The position numbers and the translations under genes were made by a program. A stretch of DNA of 64,000 bases from Paenibacillus piri (GTDB lineage Bacteria > Bacillota > Bacilli > Paenibacillales > NBRC-103111): NCBI RefSeq assembly GCF_004354045.1, contig NZ_SMRT01000012.1, forward strand, positions 124,001 through 188,000, read 5' to 3'. Each line of letters begins with the position of its first letter. Positions within the stretch are counted from its first letter, which is position 1. The notes below the pieces were generated by a model. That model was not told the origin of the DNA and did no database searches. It saw nothing but the letters and a program-made list of their open reading frames with translations. Shown piece by piece: positions 17,500 through 25,960 of the stretch.

Positions 17500-17556
17500 T
17501 TTACATCAAAAAAAATCAGTGTTACTATACGAAATGTAGAAGTAATAAATATTACT
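17500..17556 (+). promoter_or_regulatory. Promoter and RpiR operator of the carboxylate operon
   Basis: TTTACA (17500-17505), 17 bases and TACTAT (17523-17528) form a promoter. The perfect-arm palindrome AGTAATAAATATTACT (17541-17556) lies just downstream, where a bound repressor would block initiation. It nearly repeats the dyad before the RpiR gene. Confidence 0.7.
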
Positions 17557-17621
17557 ATTGAACATCGATGTTGTTATATTTACTACTTTTAATAATAAGA
17601 CAGGAAGTTGGGGAAACATTA

Positions 17622-18284
17622 ATGACTAGTTTGTACTTCGGGGCTAACCCACCATTGTTGTCTGAAGACATAATTGAACGGGCCAAACGGCTTAACACAA
17701 CATTGCTTAGTGATGTAATGGGCTGCACCGGTGCAATGGACTATGAGATCAAGCCTGTCGCATCCGGAATGAAGGTGTTCGGAACCGCGATGACCGTCAG
17801 CTTAAGACCCGGCGATAACCTATTTCTTCATAAGGCGATCAGCATGGGGCAAAAAGGTTATGTATTAGTCGCCGATGGAAAGGGTCATGTTGCAAACGCT
17901 TACCTGGGCGAGCTGATGGCTGAAGCCGCAAAGACGTTAGGGCTGGAAGGTATTGTTATAGATGGGGCTGCACGCGATCGCCAGGCTCTCTGCGAACTGA
18001 ATCTCCCGATTTTTTGCAAAGGCTTCATTCCTAACGGTCCGCATAAGGATGGTCCGGGTACGCTGAATACGCCGGTCTCCTGCGGTGGCGTTTCCGTACA
18101 ACCGGGAGATCTTGTCGTCGGCGACGACGATGGCGTCGTTGTCGTACCGAGAGGCATAATCGAAGAAGTGTTCAGCTTAGCCGAGAAAAAAGCGGATTAT
18201 GAGGAGCAACGCAAGCAAGCGATTCGAAGCGGTAATGTCGAGCCTGCGTGGCTTAAAACGAAGATGGAGCTTTTTGGCTTGTAG
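17622..18284 (+). CDS. RraA-family aldolase-like protein
   Basis: A 220-residue RraA/HMG-aldolase-family protein. It has the active-site signature GELMAEAA (G96-E97) and DGAARDR with the R118-D119 pair that in characterised aldolases binds substrate and metal. The family cleaves 4-hydroxy-4-methyl-2-oxoglutarate or 4-carboxy-4-hydroxy-2-oxoadipate to pyruvate and a second acid; RNase-inhibitor paralogs lack the E and full motif. The location in a carboxylate transport operon favours the enzyme role. ATG 17622 is chosen because it gives the family length; a longer frame from 17568 adds only a hydrophobic non-family stretch. Confidence 0.85.
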   Translation: MTSLYFGANPPLLSEDIIERAKRLNTTLLSDVMGCTGAMDYEIKPVASGMKVFGTAMTVSLRPGDNLFLHKAISMGQKGYVLVADGKGHVANAYLGELMAEAAKTLGLEGIVIDGAARDRQALCELNLPIFCKGFIPNGPHKDGPGTLNTPVSCGGVSVQPGDLVVGDDDGVVVVPRGIIEEVFSLAEKKADYEEQRKQAIRSGNVEPAWLKTKMELFGL

Positions 18285-18325
18285 TGCGACAACACTGAAA
18301 TGAAATGGCATATTAGAAAGGATAA

Positions 18326-19204
18326 ATGATGATGCAACTTGGATTTATCGGATTTGGAGAAGCTGCTTTTGAAATGTCGTCAGGATTAAAAGAGCAAGGT
18401 TTTGGAAAAATATTTGCATATGACCCGTTATGGAATCATCCTACATTCGGCTTGCTCGTAAAAGAAAGGGCGCATAAGGCGGGGGTAGAGCTGAAGACCG
18501 AAGCGGAGGGCGTCTTGGATCAAGCAGACATTCTTATTGTCGCCGTACCTGCCAACAAAGCGTATGAAGTGAGCGGCACATTAAAACCTTATTTAAAAAA
18601 GGGATGTATCTATGTTGATGTATCCGCTTCAAATCCTGATGTGAAACGCAGAATAAGCGATAATATCAAAGGGAAGGAAGTGCCCTTTGTGGACGCCGCC
18701 ATGATGGGGCCTTTGCCCGTTTATAAGCATACAGTTCCCATCCTCGCAAGTGGCGACGGCACAGACGCTTTGACCCGGCATATGTCACCTTACGGAATGG
18801 CGATCAGTAAAGTGAGTGAAAATCCCGGAGACGCTTCCGCGGTAAAATTGATCCGCAGCATTTACATGAAAGGCACCGCGGCTCTTCTGATCGAACTGCT
18901 GGAGGCCGCTCACCGCTTTCAAGTCGAAGATTTGGTGATCGGCTCGATCAGCGAAACGATGGACGGCAAAAGCTTTGAGCAAAGCATGAACCGGCTGGTG
19001 ACAGGAACCTCGATCCATGCCGTAAGAAGAGCGGCCGAGTTGGAAGGCTCCATTGAGATGCTGGAGGCCGCCCAACTGGATTCGCTGATGTCGCAAGCGG
19101 CCAGGGACAAGCTGCGCTTGCTTTCCACTTATAACTTGAAGGAAAAATTCCAAGGGAAAACGCCGGCGAAATGGCTGGAAGTTATTACGGCTATACAGCA
19201 ATAA
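18326..19204 (+). CDS. NAD(P)-dependent oxidoreductase, 6PGDH-like with DUF1932
   Basis: A 292-residue beta-hydroxyacid-dehydrogenase-like protein. The N-terminal Rossmann motif is GFIGFGEAAFEMSSGL, followed by VDAAMMGPLP and a helical C-terminal domain of the DUF1932 type. Such proteins oxidise or reduce small hydroxyacids in the cytoplasm. The start region has three consecutive in-frame ATGs (18326, 18329 and 18332) after GAAAGGAT, so the start is uncertain by two codons. It likely works with the RraA-like aldolase next to it, but the substrate cannot be named. Confidence 0.82.
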   Translation: MMMQLGFIGFGEAAFEMSSGLKEQGFGKIFAYDPLWNHPTFGLLVKERAHKAGVELKTEAEGVLDQADILIVAVPANKAYEVSGTLKPYLKKGCIYVDVSASNPDVKRRISDNIKGKEVPFVDAAMMGPLPVYKHTVPILASGDGTDALTRHMSPYGMAISKVSENPGDASAVKLIRSIYMKGTAALLIELLEAAHRFQVEDLVIGSISETMDGKSFEQSMNRLVTGTSIHAVRRAAELEGSIEMLEAAQLDSLMSQAARDKLRLLSTYNLKEKFQGKTPAKWLEVITAIQQ

Positions 19205-19240
19205 CGATAGTGGCACTTATATATGAGAGGGGTATTGTAT

Positions 19241-20266
19241 ATGAAAAAAATAGTTGCGTTCACGGCGGTTTGCGTATTGGCATTAGGAACTTTGATAGGC
19301 TGTACCGCGAAATCTCCGGTCGCCTCCAAAAAGGACGGTGAACCGGCAGGAGCAGCTCAAGCAAGCGCGTCGCAGCCGGATTATCCGAAAAAACCGATTA
19401 CGCTGATCGTTTCGTTTGCGGCGGGCGGCGGCACAGACCTCGGTGCCCGTTTGTTGACGCCTATATTGGAAAAGGAACTAGGGGTTCCCGTCGTTGTTGA
19501 AAATAAACCCGGCGGAGGCGGCTGGATCGGTTATTCCGAGCTGCTGGGCGCCAAGCCTGACGGATATACGCTTGCGTACGTAAATACGCCGGGTCTCATT
19601 ACCGGTTATGTCAATCCGACGGCGAAACGTAAAGAAAATCTGGACAGCTTCGATTTTATTATTAACCACGTTCTTGACGCGGGCGTTATTGCCGTTCGCG
19701 CGGACGACAAACGGTTCGCCGATATTAAAGATCTGGTTGAATACGCTAAGAAAAACGAGCTTTCCGCAAGCAGCAACGGCGTCGGCTCCGGCAATCATTT
19801 TGCTTCCCTGCAAATGAACAAGCAGCTCGGAACCAAATTGAGAGCGGTTCAATTCGGCGGCACGGCTGAAGCATTGACAAGCGTACTTGGCAGTCACGTG
19901 GATGTGCTCATGGCAAAAGTCGGTGAAGTAGTCGAACCAATGAAGGAAGGCCAGTTGAAGGTGCTCGCGGTCATGATGCCGAATCGCGTACCGCAGCTGC
20001 CGGATGTGCCTACATTAAAAGAAGCGGTCGGAACGAATATTGACAACTACTCCATTCGCGGTATCGCCGGCCCGAAAGGCATGGATCCGCAAATCGTCGC
20101 AAAGCTTCAGGGAGCATTTGAAAAAGCAATGAAAAATCCGGAGCATGCCAAGAAAATGAGCGATATGGGATTGAATATCGATACGACCAAAGGCGCAGAC
20201 TTTAAGCAAATGCTGAAAAAAGAAGAAACCAGTGTTAACGAATTGAAAAGCTTGCTCGGCTGGTAA
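19241..20266 (+). CDS. Tripartite tricarboxylate transporter substrate-binding lipoprotein (Bug/TctC family)
   Basis: A 341-residue extracellular binding protein. The lipoprotein signal (MKKIVAFTAVCVLALGTLIGC, split MKKIVAFTAV and lipobox LIGC) puts the lipidated cysteine at residue 21. The mature protein has the Bug signature YPKKPITLIVSFAAGGGTD and the PGGGGWIGYSEL loop that holds the ligand carboxylate. ATG 19241 follows GAGAGGGG; the upstream in-frame ATG 19223 lacks that site. It delivers a carboxylic acid to the TctA/TctB membrane pair encoded next. Confidence 0.93.
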   Translation: MKKIVAFTAVCVLALGTLIGCTAKSPVASKKDGEPAGAAQASASQPDYPKKPITLIVSFAAGGGTDLGARLLTPILEKELGVPVVVENKPGGGGWIGYSELLGAKPDGYTLAYVNTPGLITGYVNPTAKRKENLDSFDFIINHVLDAGVIAVRADDKRFADIKDLVEYAKKNELSASSNGVGSGNHFASLQMNKQLGTKLRAVQFGGTAEALTSVLGSHVDVLMAKVGEVVEPMKEGQLKVLAVMMPNRVPQLPDVPTLKEAVGTNIDNYSIRGIAGPKGMDPQIVAKLQGAFEKAMKNPEHAKKMSDMGLNIDTTKGADFKQMLKKEETSVNELKSLLGW

Positions 20267-20305
20267 GACGACGGATGCAATTTATATTAAAGGATGTGCT
20301 TTCCC

Positions 20306-20755
20306 TTGAAAAATATAAGTATTTATATGGCTATCTTCTTTCTTATTTTTAGCGGCGTCATGTTCTGGGAATCTTTATCGATGAGTTTTTACAGCGAGTA
20401 TGGTCCAGGACCCGGGCTGCTGCCGATGTGGGTCAGCGGAATTATTTTCGTTTTGTCCTCCATATATTTGGTGACGGCTTTTAAGAAGGACATTATTCTT
20501 TTTGCCCATATATTGCCTAAGGGAGAAGGATTTATCAACGTGCTTGTATGCATGGGGTCGCTGATTCTTTTTATGATCCTGGTTCCGTTTGCGGGATTTT
20601 TAATCAGCAGCACCGTTACCTTGTTCATCCTTTTCTTACGCGGTTACAAATGGTATTGGAGCCTCGGATTTTCCGCTTCCGTCGCCTTTATCATATTTTG
20701 GGTGTTTGGCGTCATGCTGCAAGTACCGTTGCCGGTAAATGATCTTGGTTGGTAG
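20306..20755 (+). CDS. TctB-family small subunit of a TTT transporter
   Basis: A 149-residue membrane protein with four predicted helices and the TctB-like motif YGPGPGLLPMWVS between the first two helices. TTG 20306 is chosen (protein begins MKNISIYM) because AAAGGATG lies 9 bases upstream; an in-frame ATG at 20294 overlaps that site. It is the small membrane subunit of the tripartite carboxylate transporter. Confidence 0.85.
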   Translation: MKNISIYMAIFFLIFSGVMFWESLSMSFYSEYGPGPGLLPMWVSGIIFVLSSIYLVTAFKKDIILFAHILPKGEGFINVLVCMGSLILFMILVPFAGFLISSTVTLFILFLRGYKWYWSLGFSASVAFIIFWVFGVMLQVPLPVNDLGW

Positions 20756-20770
20756 GAGGATTAATTCATC

Positions 20771-21523
20771 ATGGAATCACTAGTGTATTTGCTGAACGGG
20801 TTCGAAACGGCGTTAACCTGGACTAATCTGCTTTATTGCCTTATCGGGGTCACCTTCGGGATGTTCATCGGAGTATTGCCCGGGCTCGGTCCGACGGCCG
20901 GAACAGCGCTCCTTCTACCGCTTACTTTTGCTTTGGAACCGGTTTCCGCTATCATTATGCTCGCAGGAATTTATTACGGTTCCATGTACGGCGGGACGAT
21001 TACCTCAGTGCTTATCAATACGCCAGGCGAAGCCGCTTCCTTAATCACTTGCCTGGACGGATATCCGCTGGCCAAGCAGGGACGGGCGGGCGCGGCGCTG
21101 GGCATCGCCGGAATAGGGTCGTTTATCGGGGGCATTATTTCGATTGTCGGTCTGGTCCTAATCGGGCCTTTCCTCGCAAAACAAGCGCTTAAGTTTGGGC
21201 CTCCGGAATTTTTTGCACTCGTCATACTTGGACTTTCGCTGCTGCTCGGGCTAATGGGAAAATCGCTATTGAAAGGGTTGATTGGAGCGCTTTTCGGATT
21301 ATCGCTGGCATTTATCGGTCTGGATCAAAGCTCGGGCATCGTCCGGTTCGGCTTCGGGCAGACGGAGCTGATGAAAGGCATTGATTTTATATCGATTGCG
21401 ATGGGGATGTTCGGACTTTCCGAGCTGTTTATTAGTGCGGAAGCCAGCTTGCGCGGCAAGGCGCCGGAGCCGCCGAAGGTGAAAGGGCTGCTTCTAAAAA
21501 GGAAGAATGGGGTCCTTCCATGA
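20771..21523 (+). CDS. TctA-family permease, N-terminal half (frame-split)
   Basis: This is the first 250 residues of a TctA large permease, with the signature GVLPGLGPTAGTALLLPLT and YYGSMYGGTITSVLINTPGE. Translation ends early with KGLLLKRKNGVLP at a TGA that overlaps the next ATG. In the minus-one frame the sequence reads SKKEEWGPSMKAIGRG, the natural continuation. One missing base in the A5 run near 21497-21501 would explain the split. Together the two halves give about 502 residues, the normal TctA length. This could be a real split, a frameshifted gene or a sequencing error. Confidence 0.85.
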   Translation: MESLVYLLNGFETALTWTNLLYCLIGVTFGMFIGVLPGLGPTAGTALLLPLTFALEPVSAIIMLAGIYYGSMYGGTITSVLINTPGEAASLITCLDGYPLAKQGRAGAALGIAGIGSFIGGIISIVGLVLIGPFLAKQALKFGPPEFFALVILGLSLLLGLMGKSLLKGLIGALFGLSLAFIGLDQSSGIVRFGFGQTELMKGIDFISIAMGMFGLSELFISAEASLRGKAPEPPKVKGLLLKRKNGVLP

Positions 21524-22278
21524 AAGCGATCGGCAGGGGGAGCATACTCGGATTTATCATCGGTTTAATTCCGGGGACCAACTCGGTTATTCCGACCATT
21601 TTAAGCTATTCGATGGAAAAAAAGCTGTCGAAAAATCCGTCCCGCTTCGGAAATGGAGCCTTGGAAGGCGTCGCAGGTCCGGAGACGGCAAACAATTCGT
21701 ATTGCGGCGGCGCTTTAATCCCGCTGCTCACCTTGGGCATCCCGAGCTCTCCGACGATAGCCGTCTTGTTGGGCGCTTTTATTATGCATGGTCTTACGCC
21801 AGGGCCTACGTTGTTCCAGAAAAACCCCGATCTGGTTTGGGGCATTATAGCGAGCATGTTTATCGGCAATGCGATTTTGTTAATTATGAACCTGCCGATG
21901 GCCAACTTGTGGGCGCGGATTACGATGGTTCCGTTTAAACTGCTGTTTCCGATCATTATCATGATTACGATCGTTGGTACGTACAGCTTGAACAATAGTA
22001 TGTTCGATGTAGGAGCTATGCTGGTGTTTGGCATTTTAGGGTATTTGTTTAAGAAGGCGGAAATCCCGTTGGCGCCGATTATTTTGACTTTCGTGCTGGG
22101 AAGCCTGCTGGAAAAAACCTTATTGCAATCGCTCACCATTTTCCAGGGCAGTTTTTTAGGGTTCTTTACGCGGCCAATTTCCGGAACGATTTTATCGATA
22201 GCTGTCATTTCGATGGTATTCAGCATTATTTCCTCGGTAAGAAACAAACGTATCATTAATGAAGATGTAGAGATGTAG
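21520..22278 (+). CDS. TctA-family permease, C-terminal half (frame-split)
   Basis: 252 residues matching the second half of TctA, with FIIGLIPGTNSVIPTILSYS and GVAGPETANNSYCGGALIPLLTLG (shown in parts: GPETANNSYCGG, LIPLLTLGIP). It overlaps the first half by an ATGA. AAGGAAG 10-12 bases upstream could support separate translation, so a functional two-piece permease is possible. The N-terminal half has the symmetric first inverted domain, and neither half is expected to transport alone. Confidence 0.85.
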   Translation: MKAIGRGSILGFIIGLIPGTNSVIPTILSYSMEKKLSKNPSRFGNGALEGVAGPETANNSYCGGALIPLLTLGIPSSPTIAVLLGAFIMHGLTPGPTLFQKNPDLVWGIIASMFIGNAILLIMNLPMANLWARITMVPFKLLFPIIIMITIVGTYSLNNSMFDVGAMLVFGILGYLFKKAEIPLAPIILTFVLGSLLEKTLLQSLTIFQGSFLGFFTRPISGTILSIAVISMVFSIISSVRNKRIINEDVEM

Positions 22279-22305
22279 CAACTTCCAAATTAGATCCGTT
22301 ATATA

Positions 22306-22364
22306 CGCGTTCTTTGAAAGGCACTGAGTCTATCGGCGACTTGGTCGTTCTTTCAGAGAACGCG
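22306..22364 (+). terminator. Long hairpin between TctA and the Ldh-family gene
   Basis: CGCGTTCTTTGAAAG (22306-22320) pairs with CTTTCAGAGAACGCG (22350-22364), a 15-base stem with one wobble and a 29-base loop. The following CTTTATTT is T-poor. It may attenuate transcription into the Ldh-family gene or protect the upstream mRNA. Confidence 0.45.
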
Positions 22365-22411
22365 CTTTATTTAGCCGCAATTATAAAGTCAAAATGGGAG
22401 GGAAAAATCGC

Positions 22412-23470
22412 ATGACGGAACCATCCGGTATTAAAGTGAACTATGAGGAGCTTGAACAATATGTCAGAGCTCTTTTTCAAGGGGCGGGCGTGGAGGAAGA
22501 ACAGGCGGCAACGATCGCAAGGCATCTCGTATTAGCCAATTTAAGAGGCATCGATTCCCACGGGGTAAGCCGGGTTGATATTTATACAAGAAGGTTGGAC
22601 TACGGCCTGGAACGAAAAAAGACGACGGTACACGTCGACAAAGAAACCGCCTCCAGCACGCTAATCGACGGTGGCAACGGAATGGGCATCGTTCTGGCCT
22701 CGAAAGGAATCGAGATTGCAGTCGAGAAGGCGAAGGAGACGGGGCTGGCGGTAGTCGGGATCAAAAACTCCGGCCATTGCGGGATGCTGGCGGACTATAC
22801 GCAATATGCGGCAAAGCATCTTTGTCTGGCTCTCGCTACAACGAATGCACCTTCCAATATGGCGCCTTGGGGCGGGAAACAAGGCTTTTTCGGCACCAAT
22901 CCGTTCTCTTATGGAGTACCGGCGGGAGAAGAGCAGGACATCATTTTCGATATGGCTACAAGCGTCGTGGCGCGCGGGAAAATTACGCTCGCCCGGAAAA
23001 ACAATCAGCAGATCCCGTTAGGTTGGGCAATTACCAAAGAAGGAAAACCGACGACCGACCCGGATGAAGCTTTGGATGGCTTGGTTCTTCCTGTCGGGGG
23101 GGCGAAAGGGTATGGCTTGGCGTTTCTGGTCGACGTTTTATCAGGCCTGCTCACCGGTGCGGCATTCGGACCGTACATAGGCAGCTTGTACAAAGATTTG
23201 GATCGGAATCAAAAGATCGGCCAGTTCTTTTTCGTCATGAGAGCGGACCTATTTGAGCATATGGAGGAGTTCCAACGGCGAATCGATCAAATGATCCGTG
23301 AAATCAGGCAAATCCCGCTGGCGGACGGTTTCGAAAAAATTTACATGCCGGGAGAGCTGGAGCATGAGAAGTCGGTGGAAAGAAAGCTTGGCGGCATTCC
23401 GTTAACCGGTTCCGTCCTGCAGGAGCTTGAAGCGGTGGGCAAGCGGTACGGCATTGATTGCCCTTTTTAA
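22412..23470 (+). CDS. Ldh-family (malate/lactate/ureidoglycolate-type) oxidoreductase
   Basis: A 352-residue NAD(P)-dependent dehydrogenase of the type-2 malate/L-lactate dehydrogenase family. The conserved DSHGVSR segment is near residues 48-54, the catalytic histidine is H122 in NSGHCGML, and GTNPFSYGVPAG and GGAKGYGLAF mark the cofactor site. Relatives act on 2-oxo or 2-hydroxy acids. The start at ATG 22412 follows GGGAGGG. It is probably the last enzyme of the carboxylate operon, reducing or oxidising a keto acid made from the imported compound. Confidence 0.9.
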   Translation: MTEPSGIKVNYEELEQYVRALFQGAGVEEEQAATIARHLVLANLRGIDSHGVSRVDIYTRRLDYGLERKKTTVHVDKETASSTLIDGGNGMGIVLASKGIEIAVEKAKETGLAVVGIKNSGHCGMLADYTQYAAKHLCLALATTNAPSNMAPWGGKQGFFGTNPFSYGVPAGEEQDIIFDMATSVVARGKITLARKNNQQIPLGWAITKEGKPTTDPDEALDGLVLPVGGAKGYGLAFLVDVLSGLLTGAAFGPYIGSLYKDLDRNQKIGQFFFVMRADLFEHMEEFQRRIDQMIREIRQIPLADGFEKIYMPGELEHEKSVERKLGGIPLTGSVLQELEAVGKRYGIDCPF

Positions 23471-23522
23471 ATCAACGTATGAATGAAGCATTCGTATTAA
23501 GCTGTAAAAGGAGAAGGACAAA

Positions 23523-24209
23523 GTGGAAAGCGGAATACTGATCGGACTTATAAAAATTATATTCATTAACATCGTTTTAAGTGGCGATAACGCAGTCGTC
23601 ATTGCTTTGGCCTGCCGCAATTTAGCCAAAGAACAGCAACAAAAGGCGATTTTTTACGGAAGCTTCGGAGCTATCGTATTAAGAGTAGCCTTAACCTTCA
23701 TCGCTGTATGGATGCTGCACATTCCGCTTGTCCAAGCGGCAGGCGGCTTGCTTCTCGTTTATATTGCGGTCAAGCTGTTAAAAAATGGGGAAGGCGAAGA
23801 AAAAATCAACTCCAGCCCCCGCATCGACGAGGCAATCAAAACGATTATTATTGCCGATTTGGTGATGAGCCTCGATAACGTGCTCGCCGTTGCCGGGGCC
23901 GCCGATGGCAACTATTTTTTAATCGGGTTCGGTTTGTTGATCAGCATCCCTTTGATTATTTGGGGAAGCCAGCTGTTAATGAGACTGATGAACCGTTTTC
24001 CAGTTATCGTTCTGCTCGGCGCCGGACTACTCGGCTTTACGGCAGGGGAGATGATCATAGGCGACCGGTTAGTCAGCCAGGTTGCAGAAGCTGTTTTTCC
24101 GCAAATCCGCTATATTTTGCCCGCCGGGTCGGTTCTACTCATTATCGTGCTGGGTATCGTGAACAAAAGACGCGAAGTCCGGACAGAGAAAGCGGGAAGC
24201 TCTATGTAG
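23523..24209 (+). CDS. TerC-family integral membrane protein
   Basis: A 228-residue membrane protein with seven predicted helices. The TerC signatures LSGDNAVVIALACRNL (helix 1-2) and ADLVMSLDNVLAVAG (helix 5) carry the paired aspartate-asparagine motifs. Family members such as YjbE/YkoY are linked to metal, chiefly manganese, export and to protein metalation at the membrane. It starts at GTG 23523 after AAAGGAG. No metal-sensing leader is visible in the 50-base gap. Confidence 0.88.
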   Translation: MESGILIGLIKIIFINIVLSGDNAVVIALACRNLAKEQQQKAIFYGSFGAIVLRVALTFIAVWMLHIPLVQAAGGLLLVYIAVKLLKNGEGEEKINSSPRIDEAIKTIIIADLVMSLDNVLAVAGAADGNYFLIGFGLLISIPLIIWGSQLLMRLMNRFPVIVLLGAGLLGFTAGEMIIGDRLVSQVAEAVFPQIRYILPAGSVLLIIVLGIVNKRREVRTEKAGSSM

Positions 24210-24271
24210 GACCGGTTAGAAAAAAAGAGAGGCAGGAGGAGACACAAGAGTAGAACAGTAAGAGGGCATAG

Positions 24272-24430
24272 ATGTGGGGTGGAAAGTTTACGGGCCGTCT
24301 TTGAAGTCGTGTTCCCCCTGCCTAATCTAATCGAAGGAACACGACTTCAACAACGGCTGTAACCCTACATCCATCCCTCCCTCCCAACGCTCAAATGTAT
24401 CCTACACCAAGGATCCGGCAAGGCGGTTTT
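24272..24430. repeat. Cruciform repeat, copy 1
   Basis: This 159-base non-coding block recurs with about 90% agreement at 53537-53692. Nested arms include GATGTGGGGT/ACCCTACATC outside and GCCGTCTTTGAAGTCGTG.. paired with ..CACGACTTCAACAACGGC inside. Copy 1 has an extra CTCC in the CCATCCCTCC tail. It lies just after the terC-like gene and could serve as its transcript end. Confidence 0.85.
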
Positions 24431-24440
24431 CTATTGGCGA

Positions 24441-24468
24441 TTGGAAAGCCGCTCGTATGTAGTATAAT
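24441..24468 (+). promoter_or_regulatory. Promoter directly in front of structured repeat copy A
   Basis: TTGGAA (24441-24446), a 16-base spacer and TATAAT (24463-24468) make a sigma-A-like promoter. Its expected start lies at about 24475, so the transcript would open with the structured repeat. Confidence 0.55.
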
Positions 24469-24473
24469 ATAAA

Positions 24474-24589
24474 GTGAACTCGCTCAGCTTTGCTGAACAT
24501 CAGGGAATCAGATGGGGACTCTACCCCACCTGATTTAAGGCCCCTTAGAGGTGGGGGTCTTAACCCGATAAAGTCGTAATCGGATCAAC
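24474..24589 (+). repeat. Structured 116-base repeat, copy A
   Basis: It recurs as copy B at 31971-32088, same orientation. It folds as a CAGC/GCTG hairpin, then AATCAG-A-TGGGG paired with CCCCA-C-CTGATT, and a CCGAT/ATCGG hairpin. CCCCACCT can instead pair with AGGTGGGG downstream (8 bases), so two folds exclude each other. It begins where the promoter at 24441-24468 would start and ends 56 bases before the AraC gene. It could be a leader RNA or the end of an IS200/IS605-like element. Confidence 0.7.
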
Positions 24590-24644
24590 GAACCTAGGCG
24601 AAAGGAGAAAACGCGGCCTGTCGCATCCAACATTTCGGCTCGCT

Positions 24645-25466
24645 ATGTCGCGTTACATGCTTATGCTGCTGCGCACATATACCCCCCTTCCTCCATTGTC
24701 CATGTTTGTGGACATGATCTGGTATTTGGACGGGTACAATCCGTCTCATTCGCGGGAGCGGTCTTTGCCCGACGGTACGGCGGACATGATCATTAATCTT
24801 GACGAAGCTCCCATTCGTCTGTTCGACCGGCATGATCGCGAGATCGTTTCCAGACAATCGATACTTTGCGGGCCGCATTCGGATTTTTTTGTTATCGATT
24901 CGTCCGGCAGGGCGAAAGTGATCGGCGTTCATTTCAAACCGGGAGGCTTGCGTCCGTTTGTGAAAGAGCCGCTTCGCGAGTTTTTGAACCGTCATATACC
25001 GCTGGATCTCATATGGGGCTCCAAAGCGGGCGAGCTTTATGAGGAACTGCTCGGCACCGACGTACCGGAAGCGATGTTTCGTATTTTGGAGAAATGGCTG
25101 CTGTCGTCCGTTCACGGATCTATGGAATACGATCAGGCCGTTCAGTATGCATTGGATCAGCTTCAGTGCAAGCCGGTCGCGGAAGTCATTGAACAGACCG
25201 GATTCAGTCATAGAAGATTCAATCAAATTTTCAAGGAAGAAATGGGCATGACACCGAAACGGCTGCAGCGTATTTACCGTTTTCAGGAAGCGTTGAATCT
25301 GATGAACGACGACGGGGCTTGGACATGGACCGACGTCGCCTTCGCTTGCGGATACTATGATCAGGCCCATTTTATTAAAGATTTTCAATCGTTCTCCGGC
25401 ATCAATCCGGGCGATTATCGGGCGATACCGGGCAGGCATCACAATCATGTTTCATTACGGACATAG
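24645..25466 (+). CDS. AraC-family transcriptional regulator
   Basis: A 273-residue regulator. The N-terminal domain (about 1-150) is the DUF6597-like sensor with LPPLSMFVDMIWYLDGY and the SHERSLPDG-like SRERSLPDGTADMIINL. The C-terminal AraC DNA-binding domain (about 165-260) has two helix-turn-helix units ending in ACGYYDQAHFIKDFQSFSG. A good ribosome binding site sits too far from ATG 24645; CTG 24618 or ATG 24657 are possible starts. It likely regulates the adjacent VOC-family gene. Confidence 0.88.
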   Translation: MSRYMLMLLRTYTPLPPLSMFVDMIWYLDGYNPSHSRERSLPDGTADMIINLDEAPIRLFDRHDREIVSRQSILCGPHSDFFVIDSSGRAKVIGVHFKPGGLRPFVKEPLREFLNRHIPLDLIWGSKAGELYEELLGTDVPEAMFRILEKWLLSSVHGSMEYDQAVQYALDQLQCKPVAEVIEQTGFSHRRFNQIFKEEMGMTPKRLQRIYRFQEALNLMNDDGAWTWTDVAFACGYYDQAHFIKDFQSFSGINPGDYRAIPGRHHNHVSLRT

Positions 25467-25549
25467 GTCAAAAATTTACAATACTCCGGCTCGTTCCCAG
25501 GTTACAATAAAAACGTTACCCAACAACTTAAGCAGGAGAGGTGAAAATA

Positions 25550-25960
25550 ATGGCAGCGAGTCATCATAAGCCCGTCGGTTACCAAAGCGTCGTACCGTAT
25601 TTTACGGTACAGGATGCGGCTCAAATGATCCGATTTCTTACACAGGTGTTTAATGCGGAAGAATTGAACCGCCATTCGAACGAGGACGGCTCGATTACAC
25701 ATGCCGAGCTCCGTCTGGGCGAGACGATCGTCGAAGTGTCGGATGGGAACGACAAGTATCCGCCGCGCAGCAATTCGCTGCATGTATTTGTCGAAGATAC
25801 CGACGATTGCTATCGCAGGGCGTTGGACGCAGGGGCCGTATCGCTGTACGAACCGGCGGACATGCCATACGGGGAGCGCAGCGGCGGGATAGAAGATCCG
25901 TTCGGCAACCACTGGTATATCGCTACGTTTACAAAAGGAAAAGACCGCGGGTACTATTGA
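25550..25960 (+). CDS. VOC-family (glyoxalase/PhnB-like) protein
   Basis: A 136-residue two-beta-alpha-beta-beta-beta module protein of the vicinal oxygen chelate superfamily. It opens with QSVVPYFTVQDAAQMIRFL, typical of PhnB-like members, and ends with GIEDPFGNHWYIATF where a metal-binding residue normally sits. AGGAGAG precedes ATG 25550; GTG 25541 is too close to it. The substrate is unknown; neighbours suggest a small detoxification unit with the AraC regulator. Confidence 0.88.
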   Translation: MAASHHKPVGYQSVVPYFTVQDAAQMIRFLTQVFNAEELNRHSNEDGSITHAELRLGETIVEVSDGNDKYPPRSNSLHVFVEDTDDCYRRALDAGAVSLYEPADMPYGERSGGIEDPFGNHWYIATFTKGKDRGYY

